A DNA stretch of 64,000 bases from Tetrapyrgos nigripes (lineage: Eukaryota > Basidiomycota > Agaricomycetes > Agaricales > Campanellaceae), in assembly GCA_013368315.1 (NCBI GenBank), contig JAACJM010000156.1, positions 1-64,000 of the forward strand, read 5' to 3'. Position 1 is the first letter of the stretch; each line of letters opens with the position of its first letter. A program made the position numbers and the translations under genes. The notes beneath the pieces are model-generated. The model saw nothing but the letters and a program-made list of their open reading frames with translations, did not search any database and was not told the origin of the DNA. Shown piece after piece: positions 42,889 through 53,865 of the stretch.

Positions 42889-45800
42889 ATGGCCAGTCGC
42901 TATAGGTTGCCAAAGGAACCTCGGGACAAATTCACAGCCCAGGATTATAGGCCTAAGGTCATCAGCCCTGGTGCAGGCACGAAACGACAAAGGAAGGGGG
43001 AGGAAGATCTGGTCTACCTCAGTGGAGGTGTGTCTTTGACCCAGAAATCAAATCTTCCCCATCTTCATGGCCAAGTTGGGCTGAATGGTGATCATCCTGC
43101 TCAACTGGATGAGGAAAATCAACCACTTGCTGCCATAGCGCCAACCGAAGAAGATGATGTCGTTCCATCGTTGCAGGAGTTTACGCATCCTGAGCCAGCC
43201 TTGCCTCATAAACAATCCCAAAAGCTGAAGAAAGAGCGTCAGTGGAGACATTGGCTGAAGGTCACCATACCAATGCTGGTGGAACCCTATATGGATTTGC
43301 TTAGAAGGACTAAAAACTTGCGTTATGACCCTGATAGCCAGTTTGAGGAGAGCTGTGAGTGTCAGAAGGGTCGCTGGCATTCGGTGATCATTATTCGCTT
43401 CTTCAGTACGTCTGTTATACTTTTCACATTCAATCATCTACTAAAAATGACTATTATTTAGGTATCAAGACCGTCAAGCTGTGGATTTGTGACCAATGTG
43501 CTCCAAGAACGGTTTATTTCCATGTGCGCCAGTGTTGCCTATGCTGGCGGTTGATATCCGTATGCTGGACTTCGTGGCTCGTCTCTACCTGTGGATATCA
43601 CCCAACGTGATGGCCTGGACTGGAGCACTTATGGAGCAACTTTCAGAGCAAGGTTACTGACTGCATGGGCAGGACCCCTTACGCCGGCATTTTGGGAACT
43701 GCTTGCTCTGGTTCCAGAGTCTCCAGGACGCAACTGAGGAAGTGGTCAAAATCAAGTTGGAACATGCTAGAGATCAGCTGTTAAGTTCTGCACGGCCTCA
43801 GGAGCCAGCACCGTCCACACCTATCATTGCCGGCTCAACCTTGCCCCCAACTACCCCATCCGAGACTCCACCAGAACCAAGTGAACGACGAAATCGTCCT
43901 AGTGAATATCTCTGTTCATGATGTCCAAAATGTTTTGGGAGCACATCGCCAGAGGAGCCCACCCCTGGACCTTGATGTTTCGTCACCATAGACGCTTGCT
44001 TCACCCAGAAACACAACAAGAAGAGTGGTTTTTTCATTCCAGAGATGACAGTGAAAGAGTGGGAGACGCTTGTTGAGGATACAAGGTCTGGTCGTCCACC
44101 CAAGCATGGAAAGAGAGACGATGAAGACTTACCGCAGGACCATTTCGAGCATGGGATGCGTGTACCCAAGTCTGCCCTCGACGGGTGTCAATCCAGCTTT
44201 CACGCTGCTCAGGAGAACTTGGCTAAGTCACCAGCTGCAGGCTATGACGCGACCGCTTGCATCAGAATGTTTTGTATCCACGATGTGGCGCTCTTTATGG
44301 TATCCATGGAGTCTGTGGGCGAGAAACAACACTACGCCATAGCCATGATTACGACTCTTTTCGAACATTTGCCTGATGACTGGAAGATAGGATTGCTCTA
44401 TGACATCGCATGCCAGCTAGAACGAAGCTGCCTCAAGTGGGGGTTTTTAAAGCAATTCCACAAGCAGATTTTTTGGGCCGTTTCCGTATTTCATGCCTAT
44501 GGTCATAACTGGGTGTGTCAGCTAATCTACCATCCACGGAAACGAGTCTGGTTCGGTTTCTGTGACGGCGAAGGCTGTGAGCGGTGTTGGAGCTGCCTGA
44601 ATCACTTGGTAGCGTACACCAGAGTTGTTGGGGTAAGTCATCATTATTCATTGCATGGAAAAAATTGTTAACAAGTCTATAGTATTATCTCCGGCTATAC
44701 ACGTTGGACATGCAACTCCACTGCCATAATGATCTGGTTTTCCTTAGCTCAGCGAGCTCTCTAGAGAGGAAGAAGAGGATGGTATATAATCGGTGTGAGG
44801 ACCCCACCAAAGACCTGACCGAATCCAAACAAGACGAAAACTTTCTCAGGGTGCAGTGGAATGAGCAGGTTGAAGCACAAACTAGACCTCTTCCTAGTGT
44901 GTTTACATTCGGTTTACAATATTGACAAGACTGACGAGTATGGGATGCTTTATTTAGGACAACATGCTCATGCGGGTAAAGCAGTCGTAAAAGAAGCCCT
45001 TCTCCTTCATGAAAGCCTGGACGTCATCGAATCCAAGATAACCGGCCTCGAGCGGGTGATAATCTCACCAAATACTGAACTTTACAAGACCGTGGCTATG
45101 TATGACGAACTAGTCAAAGCTCGTCAAACAAGGGACCAACAACGGATTAAGCTCGCTCAGAAGGAACGGCAACTAGGCGCAGCAGAACAAAGAGAGCTCA
45201 AGAACCTCCAAAACCATCCCTTTTACACGAAACGTCTGAATGCACTTGCTCTCAAGCAACGCCTGCGTCAGAAGTTGATTGCCCGGAAGTTTGAGTTAAC
45301 CCAGCTCGAAAGGTGTTATCGACACCAAAGAAGCGGTGAGCATCTCTATGGATTAGCAGAGTACAGTACTGACTATGATAATGATTTGTATTACACAGAA
45401 GAACGCCTTCATGCTCATACTCAGGACGCCATTCAACGCCGAGATCCGAGTATAAACGTGTTGGCTAATAAATACAACACACTCTGTGATGAGATCTCCT
45501 CTCTCATATGCCAGGGAAAGGCTCCCGTTCAGGCTGTTGCGCCACGGAGGATAAAGAAAGGAAGCCTCTTCAACTTGGACATTGATGAGGACATTTGGCA
45601 GGATGCAGGCCTCGGTGAAGATGAAAATGATCTGCCACCACTGTGGATGGCCAACGACAATGTCCGCAAGGGTATTAGAGCTCTTCTGGAGCTCAACCGG
45701 GCAACTGAGGAGGAGGAATGCTTAGTGAGGGAGGAAAAGTCGTTGTTTGAGTGGTTTGCAGAAGAATGGCAGACAGTCTTGCTGGCAATTGAGTCGTGCA

Positions 45801-46168
45801 AAGGTGAGGGTCTTTTTCTATGTTACAGCTTTTAACTTATTGGCTTTTATGATTCAGAAAATGAAGGTCTTCTTCATCAACTGCAGCAGCGCAAGCAGTT
45901 CCTCTTGACGGCCTATGTCCGCTGGGAGCGGTCCATTCTGATTGACGAGAACCTTGCCTGGGGCGCAAAACAGCCTACAGATGGTGAAATTGGAGAAGTA
46001 CGAAGACAAAACCTTTTCAATTCAACAATCGGTGATAGCGAGGGTGATGATGAATTCGGGACGGAGTACATGGAGGGACACAGCGATAGTTTGACGGAGC
46101 ATCTTGACTCCCGGGACATAATCGAGGGATACAGAGATTTGGAGCGGGGCGAAGTTAACCTGACCTGA
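42889..46168 (+). pseudogene. KDZ-type (Kyakuja-Dileera-Zisupton) transposase relic
   Basis: The order of blocks is that of the large KDZ transposases of mushrooms. The N-terminus has SRYRLPKEPRDKFTAQDYRP. A Cys-rich CECQKGRWHS follows, then (after an intron 43406-43461) ICDQCAP, LFPCAPVLPMLAVDIRMLDF, and the catalytic stretch with TIDACFTQK, GEKQHYAIA, LLYDIACQLE, VFHAYGHNWVCQLIYHPRK and DGEGCERCWS. A long coiled-coil C-terminus (44930-46168) is split by one intron near 45805-45857. The protein would cut and paste DNA. Damage: a one-base frame change near 43510; TGA stops at about 43654, 43919 and 43978; and a frame change near 44900. I could not identify terminal repeats or a target duplication, so the element borders are unknown. 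Confidence 0.85.
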
Positions 46169-46324
46169 CACTAACAGTAAATTGAGTTGTTTAACGTTGT
46201 AATATTAGGAACCGAATATTTTAACGTGTCTTGTCTTATGTAGTTATGAAAATCATTTATTGAAAAGTTTTTCTTGTACAAGCTGTTGCACTTGCGTGAA
46301 CTACAGCTTGTCAATTTTGAAGGC

Positions 46325-46620
46325 AGAGTAGCAGAGTGGTAGCTACCACTGTCCTCCAGGGAGAGAGTGGGAGCTACCGAGGGAAGCATGGTAGCTACCA
46401 CACCCCTCCAGGGAGAGAGTGGGAGCTACCGAGGGAGGCGTGGTAGCTACCACTGTCCTCCAGGGAGAGAGTGGGAGCTACTAAGGGAGGCGTGGTAGCT
46501 CCCACTCCCCTCCCAGGAGAGAGTGGGAGCTACCACACCTTCTCTGGTAGCTACCACTGTCTTCCAGGGAGAGAGCGGGAGCTACCACGCCTTCTCTGGT
46601 AGCTACCAGAGGAAGAGGGA
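46325..46620. repeat. About five units of a 57-bp GGTAGCTACC repeat
   Basis: Units combine GTGGTAGCTACCACTGTCC, TCCAGGGAGAGAGTGGGAGC and TACCGAGGGAGGC. GGTAGCTACC and GGGAGCTACC are palindromic or nearly so, and the same decanucleotides appear in the elements at 36658 and 47112. There is no coding content. Confidence 0.85.
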
Positions 46621-47111
46621 GGTGGCATACAAACGAGATGTATAATTGCTAGGTACATATTCACATAAACTAGTTAATTGGCAAGGCAAGGGAAAGAGCA
46701 GGCGGGCGGGCCAAAGAAAGTGATGCGAGGGAAGGTGAGGCCACAGGTAATAATCTATGTATATATCTAACTATATATCTAATTCAATTGATGTTGCAAG
46801 AGTTCCCGTTAGATTCCTGGGTCTGACAAGCAATCTAAAGTGTCTATACTTTTTCCCTAACCCGATTATAAGGCCTGATAAAAATCAGATAGATACCAGC
46901 TTTATATATTAAACTATATAATAAACTGACTACCAAGAATTTCATTTGCCTAGGTGCCACCTCTATGTTTGAGCAATGATGACTAGAAAGCTATAAGTAA
47001 TATTGCTAAGTAGTGAGTACAATGTAGAGACATATTTTTGTGGTAGCTAGCTACATTAACTACATACATGAGACACAAGTAAGATTTTAAAAAGCATAAG
47101 AACCAAGCTTA
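46621..47111. other. AT-rich spacer, no gene
   Basis: No open frame of note. Short AT-rich words only. Confidence 0.4.
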
Positions 47112-47401
47112 TAAAATAACAATCTAAAAAGCAGAAAAACCGCATTTTTGAGAAAAAAAGACCCCGGACACCCTGTGACAGAGTGACAGGAGGTGGTACC
47201 TCCCTCAGGACATTGGGAGCTCCCAGCATACACAATCTAGGGTTTATGGGAGCCTAGACACACAATACCAGGAGGCTCCCAGGGAGTGTGGGTAGCTCCC
47301 TACAGCCAGGGAGCCTCCCAGGTATTTACCTACCTTAAGGCTGAAATCTGTACAGAGAGAGTACAGCCTAAGGAGGTAGCTCCCAGGGGGTGCCTGAGGT
47401 G
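47112..47401 (-). mobile_element. CACCTCAGGCACC element, longer copy
   Basis: On the minus strand it begins CACCTCAGGCACCCCCTGGG at 47401 and ends GATTGTTATTTTA at 47112. It carries several GGGAGCTNCC palindromes and about 85 bp missing from the copy at 36658-36862. It abuts the start of the duplicated 221-bp seg­ment, whereas the other copy abuts that segment's end. Confidence 0.7.
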
Positions 47402-47622
47402 AAATAGCCCCTTAAAATGAATTCATAATAAACTTCTCTGCACTTACATATCTTACCCCCCATAAACCAAACCCACATCTCCATAATCCTTGATGATGTT
47501 GAACAAATGGTAATGAACATATATTGATTGTACAACTAGATATGGACCTTTATGTATGCAGTTTAATGGTTGTCCTGTGGTGTAATGGTTTTGCACTGTG
47601 CCAAAGTCTGCGTCGATTATGT
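47402..47622. repeat. 221-bp segment, second copy
   Basis: Matches 36437-36657 with three visible differences. Here it runs on without a break into the 3' half of the tRNA-like sequence. Confidence 0.9.
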
Positions 47623-47657
47623 TTGGCTTGCGCGAGTTCAATCCTCGCACTGGCACC
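47571..47657 (+). tRNA. tRNA-like sequence (tRNA-derived repeat or degenerate tRNA gene)
   Basis: TGGTGTAATGG fits the RNA polymerase III A-box. GAGTTCAATCCTC, inside a GCGAG/CTCGC T-arm with a seven-base loop, fits the B-box. A run of five T after CTGGCACCC could end transcription. GCCAAA and TTTGGC could form an anticodon stem around an 18-base loop-plus-intron. However, the proposed 5' end (TGTCCTG) does not pair with ACTGGCA at the 3' end beyond about four bases, so a normal acceptor stem is missing. I favour a tRNA-derived (SINE-like) sequence over a working tRNA gene, and no amino acid is assigned. Confidence 0.35.
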
Positions 47658-47830
47658 CTTTTTAGGGATACACAATCACTTACTGTAAGCAAATAGATCA
47701 CATGAATTTTTCAGCTCAATATAGTGATAAGTTCCCATGGATCACAGATCCGCGTTTGAATGCGCAAAAATTTGGGTGGGTGGACATCAAAAAATAACAA
47801 TAACTATAAATAGTAATCGTAATCGAAGAT
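47658..47830. other. Junction between tRNA-like repeat and gypsy relic
   Basis: No LTR start (TGTCA) is visible. The gypsy relic appears truncated at its 5' side somewhere in this interval. Confidence 0.4.
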
Positions 47831-47851
47831 TCAGACAGCTTCAAGGACTAC

Positions 47852-48244
47852 TTGCAACGAGTCAGAAGCACAGTACAAAAACACGCCATCGCACTCGATA
47901 ACCACTGGATCAAACTAAACGAGAGAACGTGGGTCAAAGGTGAAGTGACCATCTTTGAATACCTTCGAATAAAGATATCCCCTGAAAACGCATCCCCACG
48001 TTACGTGGCAGTCATAGACACCTGCTACTTTGTTCGACTCGGAAACGCTTCTATCCCTTGTTGGTTCAGTCACAACAACTACAGGGACAGTGACATCCTA
48101 GAACACTGTCAAGAAGAACACGAGAGGTATTACCAAACTCGAATCCCCAGAATAAACGACCACTATTGGCAAGGGTTCCATTGGGAGGACGTACCCATTA
48201 ATCAGTGGGATCACCTGTTCTCAGAATCTGAAGACATCAACTAG
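47852..48244 (+). CDS. gypsy leader open frame (function unknown)
   Basis: 130 codons from ATG, with the frame open upstream (IEDSDSFKDYLQ). It includes ALDNHWIKLNERTWVKGEVT and YWQGFHWEDVPINQWDHLFS. The homologous reading in the 27.7-kb fragment shows it is a regular part of the element. Its position before gag is unusual, and I know no function for it. It may be the N-terminal part of a longer gag-like frame. Confidence 0.5.
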   Translation: MQRVRSTVQKHAIALDNHWIKLNERTWVKGEVTIFEYLRIKISPENASPRYVAVIDTCYFVRLGNASIPCWFSHNNYRDSDILEHCQEEHERYYQTRIPRINDHYWQGFHWEDVPINQWDHLFSESEDIN

Positions 48245-48708
48245 TGTATGTCCGGAAGTGGAAACCCTAGAACTCGATCACGATCACGCACTGCATCCCG
48301 AATCCCCAGTCGTACCTCCTCACCTCACATTCCTACCATCACTTGTCTCCGTCAACCCCACGCATACCACCCCCAATGACAGGGAGACTATCACATTGCA
48401 GTTAACAACCAGTGGGACAGCTGTTTAAACAATCTGTGCCCAAACCGACTCTCTATACACAATCGAGTCCTCACTCGAACAGAACTAGGATACGGCCTAG
48501 AACCCATACAATCATCTGGGCAGCACGTCATACCAGAACCCACTACAGAGACCCAACCTCCAATAAACGAACCAACTCCCAAACCAGAACTTCCACTTTC
48601 CCCTATCGAACCACGAACTCCCCTTAGAAGATCTCCATCCGATAGCACCCCCAGTGCAATCCAAGAACCCATATCCATTCCCCCCCAACAGATAATTCTA
48701 ACCTCGAA

Positions 48709-49875
48709 ATGTCTGAACACAACGAGCCCGCCTCAGCCACTGCCGCTGCAGGAGGAACAAACAGACCTCCCACTGATACCCTCTCCAACAATGACCAGCT
48801 CCCAAACAAAACCACAAAAGAAAGAGGAGCGAAACCAGAAAAATTTACAGGAGAACGAAACATAGCTAAAGATTGGTTAGCTGAGTTCAACAACTACCTC
48901 CGACTTAACGAAGGAGTATATCCCACGGAAAACGAGAAGATAGCACTATTTCTTACACTCTTCACGGGAGAGAAAGCAGGGCGATGGGCTCACAATATGA
49001 TGGCGAAAATCTATGAAGAAGACGATGATTTCAGTGATAGTGACAAGGAGTATTGGAGCACCAACGAAGACTCGTCACTAGGGTCAAAGAAGAAGAAGAA
49101 GTGGACGTTGCGAGAAGTAAAACAACAATTTCTACATGACTTTAAGCCAACGTCCCGAAAAACGCAAGCACAAGCAAAGATAGAGGTCATAAGGATGGAA
49201 GGAGCATTGGCAGATATAGATAAGTACAATTCCAAATTCGAGTTATACGCTAAAGATACTGGCTATAACAACAAAGGTTTAATGAAGTACTATCAGAAAG
49301 GGCTCCCGAAAGGATTGGTAGACCAGATTTCCTACCTACCATCCCAACCCAGGAATCTTGAGACGCTACAAAAAGCCGCGGTCAGACAACATATGATTTG
49401 GGTAGAAAGGCAAACCGAGAAGGCTCTGTGGAGTAAACAATGAGGGGAAGGAGAGCGGCAGACCAAAGGATCGCAGAATGCGGGAGGTAGTCGAACGAGG
49501 AGCATGGAAGTAAATGCCTTCCAAAACAATAACCCAGGTGCATCCCCAAAAATTAAATATCCACCTAAGCTGACAAACGAGGAAAGAGAAAAAATGAAAA
49601 AAGAAGGACGATGCTTCGGCTGTCGCGGACTAGGACATACTACATTTAACTGTCCTACGTTTCCCAGGCCCACCACGACTAACTCCAACAATACCACCTG
49701 GAAACCTTCAATCAAAACAACCACAACTGCAACCGAACCCTTGTCCCCCGGGACAAACATTACGATGAAGGAAATCGCAGAAGAATTTACCACCAAAGTC
49801 AGGGTGCTATCCGAGGAAGAAAGGGAGAAAGCAATGGGATACTTGAAGGACCTCGTAACAGAATCGGATTTTTGA
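48709..49875 (+). pseudogene. gypsy gag with CCHC zinc knuckle, one stop
   Basis: Capsid-type sequence follows the start (EKFTGERNIAKDWLAEFNNY, LFLTLFTGEKAGRWAHNMMA, ADIDKYNSKFELYAKDTGY). The frame is cut by TGA at 49441-49443 just after WSKQ. The same frame then continues to a zinc knuckle CFGCRGLGHTTFNC (C..C....H....C) that would bind RNA, and ends at TGA 49873-49875. The second half has normal codon content, so the inner stop is a single recent change. Confidence 0.8.
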
Positions 49876-50573
49876 ACGCCTCCCCTGTCACGTCATCAGG
49901 AGGAGGAGTATGGACATATATACCAGTAAAAAATAGGCAATACACGAGCCTTATACCCTTTCGTAAGCCACAATTCCCATCTAAGCTAAGAATCACGGCA
50001 ATCACTCGAAATCAACAGATTTCCTCGATAGAACTAAAAATGGAATTAATCGGTAAAATAACTGGACGAAAAATCGACGCAATCGCTTTACTGGACAGCA
50101 GAGCAGAAGGAGTTATTATCAACAACACCTTCACTCGAAAACATCACCTGAATCAAATCCCCATAAAGAAACCCTTCCCAGCACAAAATGTTGATGGATC
50201 CGAAAACGTTATGGGATGGGTGACACATTACACCATCCAAATGTTACGGATCTATACACAAGATCGAAAATTGTATCACGAGGAAACTTCCGAATTTTAT
50301 ATTACGGACATCGGAAAACACGATATTATTCTAGGAGCCAACTGGCTAGAACACCACAACCCAGAAATCAACTGGGCGACCTGCTGTGACGATACCTGCG
50401 TACTAGAGAATCCACCAGTTAAAATCAGAGCTAAGTCGAATACACATCCTACGAAACCAAGACAACCTGAAGTAGTTGATCCTAGAACATATCATCAGGA
50501 ATACCAAGTGTTATACAAAGAACCTACAGGACCCTATAAACCAGTAGCACAGCCAAAGATAGCGGGACAATGA
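49872..50573 (+). pseudogene. gypsy aspartic protease region
   Basis: The frame starts one base back from the gag frame right at the gag stop (GGATTTTTGAACG), so pol may have been reached by a -1 shift on the T run. The active site reads ALLDSRAEGVIIN where the family has ALIDSGAEG. A Gly in the DSG triad is thus replaced by Arg, which should abolish activity. KHDIILGANWLEHHNPEINW matches the downstream flap/C-terminal part. Confidence 0.8.
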
Positions 50574-52130
50574 CGAAGATCACAGTCTCAGAACACTCGC
50601 TCAAAACCGATCAAATTAGGAGCACTGTTACCCTCCGAAGATATAACCAGACAATGGAGCGAACTCGCCATGGAATATATTAATGTTCCAAAAGATCAAG
50701 ATGAAGAACTATTGGAAACCAAGCTGAATATCCAAGCAGCTTTTACAAAAGCACAACAAATCGCTGAAAACACACCAACAACAGACCAACTGACATCACT
50801 AGAAGAACGAATTACTTGTCGGTATTCGATAAAGAAACCTCGGAACGTCTACCCCAACGAAGCAGTTGGGACCACGCAATCGAACTACGAGAAGACTTTC
50901 AACTGCGAACATGCAAAACATACCCTCTATCACCAAACGAACAAACCGAGTTAGACTCTTTCCTAGACGAAAATCTCAAAAAGGGGTACATTAAACCATC
51001 CAAGTCACTCATGGCAAGTCCTTTCTTCATCAAAAAAAAGGATGGAAAACTACAACCCGTACAGGAGGGCACCATAAAGAACACGTATCCCTTACCACTT
51101 ATTCCTGAACTGATCGACAAACTCAAAAACGCACACGTATTCTCCAAGATCAACCTGCAATGGGGATATAACAATGTCCGGATCAAAGAAGGGGATGAAT
51201 GGAAAGCCGCCTTCAAGACAAATCAAGGACTTTTTGAACCAACAGTCATGTTCTTTGGACTTATGAATTCACCCGCCACCTTCCAAGCAATGATGAATAC
51301 AATCTTTAAGGATCTCATTGATCAAGGGAAGGTCGTTATTTTATATGGATGACATTCTCATATTCACCCATGATTTATCAGAAAGGTGTTGCAACGCTTA
51401 CAGGACAACGACTTATACGCAAAACCGGAAAAGTGCACTTTCGAAACTGATAAGGTTGACTTCCTGGGTCTTATCGTCTCCCACAACACCTTGGCAATGG
51501 ATACTGTGAAGGTAGCAGGAGTAATCGACTGGCCAACACCAAAAACAGTGAAGGAAGTACAAGCATTCTTGGGATTTGGAAACTTTTACAGACGATTCAT
51601 CAGACTTCTCAAAAATTGCACAACCACTGTTCAACCTAACCAAAAAGGATAACCAGTGGGGTTGGGGAATGGAAGCAGAGAAAGCCTTCCAAACCCTCAA
51701 AGCGGCTTTCACTTCCAGACCAGTCCTATTAATGCCTGATCATACCAAACCATATCGAGTAGAAGTTGATGCATCGGAATATGCAACAGGAGGGATACTC
51801 ATGCAGACTGGAGACAATGATCGATGGCATCCAGTGGCCTACATCTCCAAGTCGCTCTCCGAGACAGAATGAAATTACGACATCCATGACAAGGAATTGC
51901 TTGCAATTATACGGGCATTAGAAGCATGGCGACATTACCTAGAAGGAGCCCCACACTCAATCGAAATCTTAACTGATCATCATAACCTGACATACTTCCA
52001 GACAGCTCAGAAACTTAGCCGACGATAAGCACGATGGGCGTTGTTCCTTACACGATTTGAGTTCTCCCTGCTCCATAAACTGGGAAGCCTTAACAAAGCT
52101 GATCCATTGTCCAGATGACCAGATCATTGA
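50574..52130 (+). pseudogene. gypsy reverse transcriptase and RNase H, frameshifted
   Basis: RT blocks: [17 protein letters not shown] (the DYR.LN block after it is missing), [44 protein letters not shown], the catalytic [14 protein letters not shown] (reached only after a frame change at about 51350), [18 protein letters not shown] and [15 protein letters not shown]. RNase H: VEVDASEYATGGILMQTGDN, WHPVAYISKSLSETE then a stop, then [20 protein letters not shown] and [12 protein letters not shown]. At least three frame changes and four stops are visible. Confidence 0.88.
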
Positions 52131-52342
52131 ATTGGAATAGAAAATGACAATGCCAACAGAGTACTACTTGATCCTAAGTTCTTCCGTATCCGAGCAACCA
52201 GACAAGGTACTGTAACTGCCATAGGAGACGTAGAACTGCGGCGTAGGATCAAAGAATCCCCCAAAAGGGACCTTGAAGTAGTGAGTGCCCTCGATGTCAT
52301 CCTACGAAATGGAGCACAGTCTCTGGTAAAAAATCTACAGGA

Positions 52343-53640
52343 ATGGAACTACGAGGACAGAATTATATTGTTTCAGCTGACAATAATCTCCGACGAGACG
52401 ACTCTTTAGCGACAGGACACCCGGGAAGATACAAAACCTACAAACTAGTCAGCAGAGAATTCTGGTGGCCGGGTATGTTGTTATTCATCAGAGACTACGT
52501 AAACAGCTGCGCCAAATGCCAACTGATGAAACCCAATAACCTTCCGACCCGAGTTCCCTTGATACCCACCGAAATTCCAGAACGACCCTTCGGAACTATC
52601 ACCACCGACTTCATCACAGATCTCCCTGAATGTAAAGGTTTCAATGCAGTACATGTTGTGGTTGACAGGTCAACAAAGACCGTCATTATCTCGCCATGCA
52701 CGAAAACAATTGACAGCGACAGTACGGTGAATCTCTTGCTTGATCACACATGGCGGCGATATGGACTGTGGGATAAAATGATCTCCGACCGAGGACCACA
52801 GTTCACTAGTAAAGTTATGGCCACGGTCCACGAGAAACTTGGAGTAATATCAGCTCTCAGCACAGCCTATCACCCACAGACCGATGGAGAGTCCGAACGA
52901 TACCACCAAGAACTAGAACAATTCCTACGGATCTTTTGTAACTACCGGCAGGAAGACTGGGTGGACTATATCCTTTACGCAGAATTCAGTCACAACACTA
53001 GAGTCCACTCGGCAACTGGAAAGTCACCATTTGAACTTTTACACAGATATCAACCGCGATTCTTCCCAACGTTTAACCCAACATCGAATCTACTGGCAGT
53101 CGAGGAACGACTCAAAAATCTCAACCAGCTCAGAGATGAGCTCAAAGCTAGTCTATCTTCAGTGGCAGAAACCATGAAGAACCAGCACGGAAATCACTCC
53201 ATACCATGGACAGGGTACAAAGTGGGGGATAGAGTATTACTCGATGGAAAAAATCTAAAGACGACGAGACCAAAAGCTAAGTTGTCTGATCGTTGTCATG
53301 GGCCTTTCGAAATCATTGAAGTAATCAGCCAGGTCAATTATAAGTTAAAATTACCAAAGGTCTAGCAGATACATCCCGTGTTTCACGTGTCGTTACTATC
53401 ACCATACGTTGAAACCGACGCACATGGACCAAATTACCCCAAACCACCTGCGGAGCTACTGGATGCTGATGAAGAATACGACACGGAAAAGATACTGGAC
53501 TCGAAGCCCACTAGGAATAGAAAGGGAACCCAATACCTGATCAAATGGTTGGATTACCCTGACTCTGAGAACTCTTGGGTTCCCACGGCCAACCCGGAGC
53601 AGTTGGTCCCCGAGCCAATGCATACTTTTTTTCTGCGAGT
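52343..53640 (+). pseudogene. gypsy integrase and chromodomain
   Basis: The zinc-binding start is GHPGRYKTYKLVSREFWWPG with CAKCQLMKP. The catalytic core has TITTDFITDLPE, a WRRYGLWDKMISDRGPQFTS stretch and YHPQTDGESERYHQELEQFL (D, D, E). A TAG at 53363-53365 follows KLPKV where KVWQIHPVFH is expected. The frame then runs through HPVFHVSLLSPYVETDA to a chromodomain (YDTEKILDSKPTRNRK, QYLIKWLDYPDSENSWVP). Such chromodomains steer integration to marked chromatin. Confidence 0.9.
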
Positions 53641-53865
53641 TCTTCAGAACTATTTTCGCGAAGCACTTGGCTTGGAGGAACCTGAAAAGGATAAGCCCAA
53701 GTCCGTATATCGCTCCTACCGAGCTTTCTTTCATGATTTCACACCTCCTCCTCATCCTTCCGATACCGCATCTACCGGTGATAAATCGGCTGATGATCCT
53801 TCGGGCACCTTTGCAAGGATACTCACCTTGACGGAGGGGGACAAAGATTTGGGAGATGACGACAG

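Larger units (their letters stand above)
47831..53640 (+). mobile_element. Ty3/gypsy chromodomain retrotransposon relic, no LTRs
   Basis: In order on the plus strand: a leader frame, gag with a zinc knuckle, protease, reverse transcriptase, RNase H, integrase and a terminal chromodomain, the order of chromoviruses. The leader frame matches the minus-strand fragment at 27.7 kb, whose LTR belongs to the 4-kb solo LTR family, so this is the coding part of that family. No LTR is found at either side. The 3' end lies somewhere between 53640 and 53865, where the HAD/terpene-cyclase exon begins. Most stops are TGA or TAG where the family has CGA or TGG codons, and several one-base frame changes are present. 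Confidence 0.9.
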
